Positions 1-10,500 of a stretch of DNA of 64,000 nt are shown piece by piece. How positions within the stretch are numbered: position 1 is the stretch's first letter; every line of letters begins with the position of its first letter. The notes under the pieces were generated by a model, which did not search any database, had not been told where the DNA came from, and saw only the letters and a list, made by a program, of their open reading frames with translations. The translations under genes were made by a program, and so were the position numbers. This DNA is from Mesostigma viride (Eukaryota > Streptophyta > Mesostigmatophyceae > Mesostigmatales > Mesostigmataceae): positions 482,501 through 546,500 of the forward strand of contig RPFO01000003.1 of the NCBI GenBank assembly GCA_009746045.1. The letters are read 5' to 3'.

Positions 1-1690
1 GGGCGTCTGGACGGTTGCTGGGGCCGCGGTGGTGACTCACGGGGGTCGCGTGCCAGGGCTTGTGGCCGACGTAGATGACCGCCAGCCCCCTTCCAGTACA
101 CCGGCTGTCCTGCCTTGGTCCATGCCGGAGCTGGAGGTATAGGTCGGCCATAGCTCCCGTCGCCGTTGTTAATTGCTGCGCCAGGGTCAAGTCGTCGTCC
201 ACGGTGAAGGGAGTGTTCTCGAGCCGCTTGCTGCGTCTGACTGAGAAATGAAATCTTGTCCGATGGGCTCTTAAAGATGAGATAAAGAAGCGGGGGTGCC
301 CCTGCCTTACCCCGTGTGCGGGGAAGGCGGTGGGCAACCAGCTTAATCTCACCATTAAGGCCCATGCGATCAAGGATTTTGCTCTCAAACGCACGTGCAA
401 GCTTCTCGGAATTCTCACCTTCCTCCATGTCGAGCCAGTCGAGGTTCTTGAGTATATGGCGTTAAGGCTCAGTGCGGTTGGCGAATGGCGAGCTTGCCAG
501 CTCGGCCTCCTCGCGGAGGTCGAGCTTCTGCTGCTGGAGCTGTGCTGCAACGGCGGAGCCACCATGCACCTCCACCACCTAGGTGGTGGAGGTGGTGTGT
601 TGCAGGTCCGCCCAGGTCTGGGTGGGAGGAGCAGCGCCAGCCGCGCCAGCGAGGGCTGGCTTCGCGAATGGCGGCAGTGTCCTTCACCGCCTGGGCAGTG
701 AGGCCTGCGGCGGTGTTTAATTTTGCAGGACCTCGATGGCAATGGCGTTGTCCTTGAGGCGCTGGTCTATGTCGCGGAGCTGGGAGGTGATGGCGTTGGA
801 GGTGGGGGTGGTGGTGGTGGAGGATCGAGGCGAGGAGGGTGGAGGTGGCGCCCGGCCGGTGGAGATGGTGGAGAGGAGGGGGAGCCTCGGCCGAGTCAGC
901 GTGCTGCCCATGCATGGCCGCCACATCTGCAGCGAGGGGGGTCACGTGCTGCGCGAGGGCCTCCTCAAGGAGGGAGCGGATGGAGGATTCCGTCAAGGTG
1001 GTGGTGAGCCTGGGGCTGGGGGCGCCAGAGCTCCGCGATGGAGCGGCCATGAAGGAGGATCGAGAAGAGGGCGCGTTGCTGAAGCTAGGTGGGGGCGGCG
1101 GAGGATCAGGATCCATCATTGGGGTCGAGGTTATAGGTGCGCCTCTGGAAAGCATCGACGAGGCGACCCTGGTGGAAGAGCTGCTTGCACAGTTCAAGAA
1201 GCGAGGCATGCGATCCCCAGAACACGTAGCTAAGGATCAGGTTGTGGTTGAGCTTGTCAAAAAAATTCGGGCTGGCTGGCGTCAAAGTCGAGCTCTTCCC
1301 AGCTCGGCTCGGCAGGGCGACTGCGCTTGGGTTCAGGCGACGCTGCGGGCGAGGCGATCGAGCCCGGGAGGGGCTGGGCGACGACTAGGGCTTGGCTAGT
1401 GGCGCCGCTGCCTTCTGGGCTGGAGGGCGAAGTTGCAGCCGAGGCTGTGCAGACGTATTTTCAGGGCTGAGCGCAGCCGCCAGGCTGCGTTGCGCGGAGG
1501 AGCGTTTGCTCGCCATATATTGCGTAATAGCTTCGGAAAATTATATCAGCGTGTGCGTCTTAGAAAGACGAAGCGATTGTGATATTCACAGCCGAATTTG
1601 GTGCCCAAAGTTAGGTGAAAGTTATGAGAGTACGCCGTCAGCCATGGCTACCTCGTGGCTCGTGGCTCGTGGCTCAGGGATACTATGCAT
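1..1690 (-). mobile_element. LINE-A copy a: antisense, broken ORF1
   Basis: This is an antisense copy of the ORF1 region found in sense at 19330-20833 and 25872-26837. Read on the minus strand, 1400-470 gives proline-rich N-terminal sequence and then a stretch ending QHVTPLAADVAAM, shared with the other copies. The minus strand at about 240-1 still encodes the C-terminal signature (DDDLTLAQQ, then W and YW residues) typical of L1-like ORF1 C-terminal domains. The 5' leader also matches: the bases near 1510-1600 are the reverse complement of 19400-19480. Several frame changes and a scrambled histidine-rich segment show that it is dead. The 3' end lies beyond the left edge of the window. ORF1 proteins of this type bind element RNA; no reverse transcriptase is seen in this copy. 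Confidence 0.75.
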
Positions 1691-2055
1691 GTGAGGCTAG
1701 CAATGATACATGTGCATGTGGGGCGAAAAGACGATGTCCAGCTTTAGTACTGATCTTTAGTGCGTTTTTGGCTCTTCCAAATTTCGAGCTAAAAGGTGGG
1801 GGAGATGTATAGTCTATCACACACATACATGAGAATTCTATTATTGCCCAGGAAATGTCTTCCAACTTTCAAGTTCAATAGCCTAGGATATCAAGGAGAC
1901 AACCTCTGGACAAGTGATAGCCAAGGATAAGATGGTGCATGCAAATGCGACAGCTGTCACATCTGTGATCATTTACATCCGTAAGTAGTGGATCCGTATG
2001 TATAGAGGACAGCTCAGATGAGGATTGAGCCGATCAGATGAGCAACTTCCTGAGG
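1691..2055. other. No gene seen; AT-rich spacer
   Basis: No open frame here resembles a protein and no repeat unit stands out. It separates the LINE-A leader from the tail of the LINE-B fragment. Confidence 0.4.
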
Positions 2056-3340
2056 GGCATTAATTAATTAATTAGACTCGTGCTCCCGTTGGGGAGTCAC
2101 GGAGCATTAACCCCGATGGATGGATGGATGACTGCAAACAGTCCTACCGGTCTAATCTATCTACAACATCTATCTACAATCTATTATCAACATCAACTCT
2201 GCATGCCCTAGGGGACCTGTCTGGCGTGCTTCCCGTATGTTTGCACACGCGCGGGCGCTTCCCCGCACGGGAGGGGGTTCGTTGTCCTCTATTAATTAAT
2301 TAATTAGTTAGGAACACAACTCGATCCGTTGGGAGTATCTGTAGCACATATCCCTGAGAAGGGGCATATGGCTTTTAATACATTCTAGGCTACTTCATGC
2401 AATTAGGGTGGGAATGTAAGCTACCCTTGCTCTAGGTGCACCAGGGCACCTGCACCCTCATGATCTATCACGCTATGCCCAGCTAAGGGGGTTGTCCTCT
2501 ATGACCTGGGCCCACTTGGCCTTGTCCATCATATTTTTCCAAATCACGTAGAGGCCTAGGCCCCCCATCGGTCCTCTACTAGCTGTTCTTTGAAGGTGCG
2601 GGCCTTGCGGCGTCTAGCATCACGGGGCCCGGCCCACGTAAGGAGGTGCCGGCCAGGCTGAGCTGGGCGCAGTCCCGTGGGGGGGCCACGTGAGGTGTCT
2701 ACCTGGTTGGTGCGAGCTAAGTGCCCTACTAGCTGCAGGCGCCGCTGCTGGTGATATATGGCATGCCGAGGTACAGGTCCTCATTGCGAACATTCATGAG
2801 CAGCATAGCCTACTCTGAAAATGGATCGCAGCATGTTGGTGACCGCGCTGTCCAGCTTTCGGGCCAGGTCGGCGGTGAGGGTCCACGTCTCGGCCCCATA
2901 CATAAGAACAGGAAGGACGAGGACCTTAAACAGGTCCTTTTTCTCTATCTTGCCCAGGGCCGGCTTGCGCCACAGGGCCCGGTATTGGCGTAAAGCGTGC
3001 CAGGCGAGGGAGATGCGGTGGTCCACATCAGCCTCGCAGCTGGGGAGGAGGCTGCCCAGCAGCTTGACACGGTCCCGATACAGGACTCGAGAGCCGCCGG
3101 TCAAGGAGAAAGAGGGCTGACGGTGGCTGAGTGAGCCCAATCGCCAGAGCCTCTGTCTTCTTGCTGACCTCAAGCCCCACTGCGCGGGCCTCGATAGCCA
3201 GGCAGTCAAGCCACGTCTGCACGTGCTCAGTGTCCTCGAAGAGGGTGGTGTCACGTCTGCATAGATGATGTCCGCCAGCTGAATCTCCGTGAGGGGCATG
3301 CTCCTGTTTTCTCCGGCCACGGGCCCCGCGGCCCATTGGT
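2056..3340 (-). mobile_element. LINE-B copy 1: 5'-truncated reverse transcriptase fragment
   Basis: Minus-strand translation of 3320-2781 gives the RT catalytic box region (IIYAD), then LLGSLLPSCEADVDHRISLA and AETWTLTADLARKLD, the thumb/C-terminal part of a non-LTR reverse transcriptase of the CR1/RTE-like kind. The same sequence is found in sense at 32800-33350. A frameshift follows the YAD box, so the copy is not functional. The 3' tail at 2056-2130 (AATTAATTAATTAG, then CTCCCGTTGGGGAGTCACGG) matches the tail at 35535-35600. The region 2770-2700 keeps the uninterrupted form of the site where copy 2 carries a LINE-C insertion. A short LINE-A tail is inserted at 2293-2490. Confidence 0.8.
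2293..2490 (-). mobile_element. LINE-A 3' tail inserted into LINE-B copy 1
   Basis: About 200 bp match the LINE-A 3' end (GTAGCACATATCCCTGAGAA, then AGGGCACCTGCACC) seen at 24480-24620, 27120-27260 and 31030-31180. The insert is flanked by the 12-bp direct repeat GTTGTCCTCTAT at 2281-2292 and 2491-2502, as expected for target-primed reverse transcription with strong 5' truncation. It must be younger than the LINE-B fragment that it interrupts. Confidence 0.75.
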
Positions 3341-4511
3341 AGAATGCAGGGTAGAAGTCCTCAGGTGGAGGTCATTGCCCCTGAGGATAGCCGCTACACT
3401 ACCGCCTCGCCTGCCATTACAGTAGAGGACAGCTCAGATTAAAACTAAATTAAATTATAGCATGACTCCGTTGGGAGATCATGTAGCACATATTCCCGTG
3501 GATGGTGACAGCTCAGATGAGGATTCTATCCCCCTCTAGTGACTACATGCATGGTTGGGGCATGATGCAGATATCTATTTGTAACTTTCGTGTAATTATT
3601 TTTCAAATTGTACAGGGCATAGTACTCCGTGGCATGCCCATGAGCATGACACACAAGTACTTACTTACTTAGTGGATCACACACACATACATGCCTGCGC
3701 TGGTTGTCTCCTTGATACATGAGTATTCTGAGGAAATGTCTTCCAAGTGATAGTCTAGGATTAATGGCACGCTAGCGCGACAGCTCGAACAGCCGGCATT
3801 GGAGCTTGCCGGCCACAGTGGGCCGTCCTTCTATTTGCAGCTCCATGGTCTGAATGTTCCAGAGTTCATGCAGGCTGGCCCGTGCGCTTGTTGCCAATAG
3901 GATGTTTACCCATGGGAACTTGATTGATGTGACCATGCCTATTAAATTCGTTTGAATGTCATAAGTCAACTTGAAGCCATGAATGCTTCGCGCATGCACT
4001 GCCATGCGCAGAAGCTTTCCTTGCCAGGTGCCCGACTAACGCCGGCCACTAGTATTCCTGAGAAACCTCCAGCTAGGGCATGTGCTCGGCACAACTACAA
4101 GCCCGCACAATTCCAACTGGCGCATGCACGCCCGGACGAAATTCTCCGAGCACAGAGAGCCTGTCCCTCTTTACACAGTCGCCCTCCCTAGCTGCCTAAA
4201 ACTCCTACACCATGCTCCCAAGCCCGGGACATACAATACACCCTAACCCAAACTCCCCCCTTCAGAAAATCCCTGAATAACATTAGAGCACAACACCAGT
4301 GCCATCGTCACAACGACAACCCAACCATTTGCGGCGCCAGCGTGGGTGACCCCCATGTGGAAAGACTTAGGGTCACTTTGCAACAGATGCTACGTGGCTC
4401 CCCAACGGGACCACGAGACGTACTGATTAATAAGAAAGTAGTACTGCCTTCAGATATAGTTATGTTCCATGCTGTTCTAATAACTCCCCACAAGACCACG
4501 CCATGTGGCCC
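3341..4511. other. Intergenic; short retroelement tails
   Basis: 3430-3515 holds a LINE-like tail (TAAATTAAATTATAGCATGA, then CTCCGTTGGGAGATC). 3588-3672 matches 19205-19292 (GTGTAATTATTTTTC ... ACAAGTACTTACTTACTT) and is probably the 3' tail of another LINE family, here called E. No coding region is seen. The stretch just left of 4512 should hold the 3' UTR of the threonyl-tRNA synthetase gene; I found no clear TGTAA signal there. Confidence 0.5.
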
Positions 4512-7500
4512 TCACACGACAATCTTCTTGTCGACCGCGTCCTTGATCATGCGCACCATGTCATCGATTGTCAGCGCGCCCAGGTCGCCCTGCTTCCGGG
4601 TCCGCAGCGTGACCGTGCCGTTGGCAACCTCAGCGGGGCCCACGACGCCCATGATCGGGATCTTGGACTTCTCGGCCGTGCGGATCAGCTTCGCGAGCCG
4701 CTCCCCGGACGCCACCTCTGCACGGATCCCCTGCGCCTTGACCTTATTCACGACATCGTGGCAGTAGGCCTCTTGCTCCGCGGTAACTGGCAGCAGGCGC
4801 AGCTGCACCTGGGAAAGCCACAGCGGGAAGTCGCCCGCGTAGTTTTCAGTGATCACGCCGAAGAAGCGCTCGAGGGAGCCGAAGATGGCACGGTGGATCA
4901 TGATCGGGCGCTGCATCGCGGACGACTGGTCCATGTACTCCAGCTGGAAGCGCTCGGGCAGGTTGAAGTCCACCTGGGCGCAAGAGGGGCGAATAGGAGG
5001 AAGAGAAGAAATAGAAAACATATAGAGGTGAATAACGAAGGTTGAAGTCCACCTGGACGCAAGAGGAGCGAATAGGAGAAAGAGAAGACTTCTAAGGTCG
5101 AAGTCCACTGGGGTGGCACGGAAGGGAACATTACAGGAACATAGTAGGGATAGATATGAACAAACAAAAAGAGCCGATGAATAAGGTTGAAGTCCACCGG
5201 GGTGGCACGGAAGGGAACATTACAGGAACATAGTAGGGATAGACATGAACAAACAAAAAGAGCCGATGAATAAGGTCGAAGTCCACCGGGGTGCAGGAGG
5301 GACGGACAGAGGGAATAGAGACAAAAGGGAGAGATTGAAGTCCACCTGGGGAGGCATAGAGGGATAAGGAACAAATAACGCCCATTGAATCACGTAGAAG
5401 TCCACCTGGGAACAGGAGGGGCAAAGAGGACAAATAGAGATGAACAATAAAGTTGTGGTTAACATAGAATGACATCAGGAGATGAGGAGCAATCACAATG
5501 GCTTAAAGACTTTATATCCCAAGAAGCAACCGAAACAACTTGTTGACTTTGGTCGAAGTCCACCTTGGGGGCATAGGAAGATTAGTAACAAATACGGACA
5601 GTTGGGTTAAGGTTGAAACCCACATGGGAACAGCAGGAATAGATAGGACATACAGAAGATAGAGAGTAGCAGAGGCGAGGAACTCGGGTTCAGGTCCACC
5701 TGGGCACGGCAACAATAAGGACACATAAGGGGTATATACGAACAAAATGACCAGACGGATAAGGTGGACCTCCACATGGGAACAGGAGGGACGAATAGGA
5801 CAAAGTGAAAAAATAGAACAAGTAGAACCAAACAGGAAAGTTTACCAGGGCACAGGAGGGAAAGGATGACCAAACAAACAAGCGCCTCATGCGGCGCTGC
5901 TATACCTGGATCGTGGAGCACTGCCACAGCCGGCCAATCGCGTCGCGGATCTTGATGTCAATTTTGGGGCCATAGAATGCGCCCCCCCCCACATCCTCCG
6001 TGTACGCCCACCCCTTGGTCTTGAGCGCGTCGATCAGCGCGTCGGTGGCAAGCTGCCAGATGGCGTCGCTGCCCACGCTCTTCTCGGGGCGCGTCGACAG
6101 GTTCACCTCGAACTTTGTGAACTCAAACGCCCCCAGGATGGTCTCCACCAGGTTGAGCACGCCGAGGATCTCCGAGGAGACTTGCGAGGGGAGGCAGAAG
6201 ATGTGGCCATCGTCCTGCCGGGGGGGGGCGGGGGGGGGGGGGGGGCGGGGTGCCAGGGGTAAGAAGTATACAGAGAAAGGGACAGCGCAAGCCGTTGTTT
6301 ACTAGACGAAAAGTGTATGACACGAAACAAACAAACAAAAAAAGGCGCATTACACACATGGCACAGGGCACACGCGCACAGATCGTGTTTCTCCAGGCCA
6401 GCCGTTCTGCCAAGAGTGATACTAGTAAAATAAGACAATAGAAAAGACAACAGAAAAACAGATGGAACTTAGTACTGCAACTAGTGTAAGCATTAGCATA
6501 GAACAGTCGAATAACAGTAGGGGAAAATAGAAGAAAGAGGCGTGAAAAGAGACGTAAGGAGGTCAGCAGGAATAGTAGAATTAGGCAGAGCAGCAGGAAA
6601 ATTTTAAAAACAAAAAATATACCGTAAAGTGACGCCTCTACTTAGGACGTAGCACCAATGCCCACCTGCGTGAAGCCGCGCACGCGGAAGAGCCCGTGCA
6701 TCGTGCCGCTGCGCTCGTAGCGATACACCGTGCCCAGCTCCGCCATGCGGACCGGCAGCTCGCGGTAGCTGTGCGCGCTGTCCTTGTACACGGCGATGTG
6801 AAAGGGGCAGTTCATCGGCCGCAGCTGGTACTGCTCCTCCTCCACGTCGATGGACTCGAACATGTTCTCCGCGTAAAAGTCCAAGTGGCCGCTCGTGCGC
6901 CACAGGTCACGTTTGGCGATGTGGGGCGAGTAGACGAGGTTGTACCCGGACGCCAGGTGGACGCCCTTCCAGTAGTCCTCGATCAGGTGGCGCATGAGCG
7001 CACCGCGCGGGTGCCAGAAGACCAGCCCGCCGCCCACATCCTCCTGCTCACAAGGAGCGCCGTGCGGAACGTCATAAGAAAGCAGGGTGTTAGGCACAAG
7101 CCCTCCTGTGTCGTTCCCCTTGTATCAATTTCCCTTTTCTTGAGATGTTGCGGAGATCACGAGAGATGGGAGCTGAGCACCAGTCATGGGAACAAACCCT
7201 GGTGAGAGGAAGGGGGAGATAAGATCCCAACCCCCCCTTCAGTAAGGGACAGAACCTGTTGCCTCGTACAGCGACTCCTGCAGTCGTCGGATTCCACTTT
7301 TCTGACTGTTGGAGGGAGACGGTTTAAAGAAAGTACTACTACAGAGAGAGTATACAGGGAGTATAAACAAGAGTATCAACAAGAGGGACGGATACTTACT
7401 AGAGAGTATATAGAGTTGTCAGGTGGAGGCGTAGAGGTTGATAAATACTAGTATGATAGTAAGCATAGTCCTCCTGCTTTCATGAGAAATGTCATACAAA

Positions 7501-10500
7501 AGATGGCAGGCAATGCCATACAAACACCCAGAAGGACGGTGTTATGCACACGTCCTCCTGGTCATGCATGCGGTACATAGCAGATGCATGAATGAATACT
7601 AGCATGACACTAGGCACACATTCCTCCTGTTTGTTGGCAGTAGGAGAGGGCCAAGCAGTTGTCAATGCTAGCACAACATTCAGCCCACACCCTTCTGCTC
7701 AAAAGGGACGTTTAGGAACAATAAGGAAGCCGGCACGAGTGAATACGCTAGTTGGCCAACTTACTCCCGCTCATAGCAAACATTGTGAGAAACATTGTAA
7801 GTATGGTAAAGGTTAGGAGGTCGTCATTAACGATGCCATCATATACCCACCCGCATGCTCATCGTTCCTTCAGCCAGAAAGAGGTTTCGGATAACAAAGA
7901 AAAGTCAAGAATAATGATGAAAATTCTTACTCCCAAGGCCCCACCGCGGACCGCGCCCACCTGCCCCATAGCCATCAAAGCGAGCCGTCCCAACAGGGGG
8001 TTCAATTGTGATCATGTTGGCGCGACCAATCTCTCCAAACGAATTGCCAATAATAACCAGATAAACATTATCAACGATTATCACAGACAAGAATCTCTTC
8101 TATATTGTTAGACCCTTTCAAAAAAAGGCTTTCAGTAAGAGGCATGCATTCCCTTGACCCGATCCCTTCATCAGCATAGAACAACCACCATCACCCTTGT
8201 CCCCACCTGGATGCTGTACAGCCCCAGGTCCGCGCCAATCTTGCGATGGTCCCTCCGCTTGGCCTCCTCCTTCAACTTTTGGTACGCGACCAGCTGCTCC
8301 GGCGTCTCCCACGCGGTGCCGTACACGCGCTGCAGCATCGCCTTCTTCTCGTCGCCGCGCCAATAGGCACCGGCCACGCTCTCCAGCTGGATGGCCGAGG
8401 GGGACAGCTCGCCCGTGGATGCCACGTGGGGGCCCGCGCACAGGTCCCACCACTCGTCACCTAGAGGGAGCGGGGAAAGGAAATCAGAAGGGGAGGGAGG
8501 GCGAAGAAAGAAGAGAACAGAAAGACAGGGAGACAGGAAAACAGGAAAACAGGAAAACAGGAAAACAGGAAAACAGGAAAACAGGAAAACAGGAAAACAG
8601 GAAAACAGGAAAACAGGAAAACAGGAAAACAGGAAAACAGGAAAACAGGAAAACAGGAAAACAGGAAAACAGGAAAACAGGAAAACAGGAAAACAGGAAA
8701 ACAGGAAAACAGGAAAACAGGAAAACAGGAAAACAGGAAAACAGGAAAACAGGAAAACAGGAAAACAGGAAAACAGGAAAACAGGAAAACAGGAAACAGG
8801 AACAACAGAGTATCAGAAAAGCAGAAACTTAGAGAAAGAAAGGGAAAGCTTTCGGGCCCTTCCACAGACTCTCCCTCAAAGATCTGATGCCCAGACCAGG
8901 TCCTAATATGCCCATCGATCTGGCACAGAGGTGATGGGCTTGTTCAACCTCTTGCCGTTCGCCAGCACAAACCATGCCTTAACCAGCCCGATTGCCCACC
9001 GATGCGGTACAGCGCGATGGTTTCATTCATCGCCCCCAGTGGATACAGTGCATTGATGACCCCACCTATGTGGTAGACCCTCCCCTACACCCCCTGTCTC
9101 ATGTTTAAGACGGGGGTCTGGCCAACCCAGGGCTGCGATCTTAAACCTTAAATCAAATCCAGGGTTGACGATCTTCAACCTGAGTCGATCTTAAACCTGA
9201 GGGGGCGCCGCGGCGCGGCGCGCCCCCCCGGAGCCCGCCATTTGATACATGAGTGGAAGTTTTTGAAATTAATAGCAACACCGCCACGGGAGTAATGCAA
9301 ATTGAAGCCTGCTATCGGAGGCTTCACGGAACGAGTTATGCAAGCAGGGCAGCACAGTATAATTGGGGATGGTTAACAAGTTGCTTAATTAACGAGTATA
9401 GTCAGCACTAGCCTACTACTACACTGGGCACTGGCCGGAACTTGGCAGCTTTTTGTACCAACTTTAAGATCGTTATGCCCAAAACTAGCCCTGCGGTCTT
9501 AAACCTGAAATTTCAAAATCCAGGGTCTCGTGATCTTAAACCTGAGAATCATAAACGTGAGACTGGGGGTGTATGCGGTAGAGCCTTATCTTTCCGGTAG
9601 GGCCACACCTATGTGCATGAGGCTTACCTATTTAACACAGCCCCACCTATGTGACCGGGCATCACCCATGTGGTAGAGCGTGATGGGCTCCTTGAGCCCC
9701 TCCGATTTCTCCAGCTTGTGTGGCTGATTGATGGACTTGTGTATGTAAATAGCGCCTCACCTATGTGGTAGAGCGTGATGGGCTCCTTCAGCCCCTCCAA
9801 TATCTCCAGCTTGTACGGCTCGTTGATCGCCTGGATGCGCCGCGCGGCCTCTTCACGCGACACCTCCTCGCGCCGCAGGGGCAGGTTTTTGCGGATGATG
9901 CTCGCCTGCAACAAAACGTGAGGAGGTGACAGGTGGCAGCAACATCACCAATAGGCAATATCCAACTAACAATACGTTCTTGCGGATGATGCTTGCCTGG
10001 GCCAACACATGTGGGCATCATTTGACGGGTGGCAACAGGCAGCAGAAAGTGCCAGCAACTGGCAGCAATAAGCGGCAGCAATGTCAGACACTAGTGCATC
10101 AGGACCTGCTCTTGATGACGATGCTCGCCTACATGAACCAACAGTGGTATAGGCACAGGGTGTTGGCAGGCGGCACGTGCGTGTGGCAGCACAAGCGAGC
10201 GCAGCACCCATCACAAGCGCGACCCAAGACCATGCGGCCAGAGGAAGTCCAACCAAGCACAGCAACGAATGCCAGCGGCACGAGTATCCGACAATGAACT
10301 TGTTCTTGCGGATGACGCTTGCCTGGGGCAACACACAAGACAGGTGTCAGGTGTGTGGAAGTGCAAGCAAGCAGAGCAGAGCCCACCAATGGCGTGGAAT
10401 TCGACTAGGAACTGAATGCGCCCCCATAGAAGTCACTACACCAGCTGCTTCTCAATCTTCTTCAGGTCCCACTTCTTAAAAAGCTCTTTACTGACCTCCT

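Noticed and set aside
8461-8865. FPVFLFSC-repeat frame on the minus strand and its plus-strand partner
   Set aside because: Translation of the 8-bp minisatellite in ThrRS intron 3.
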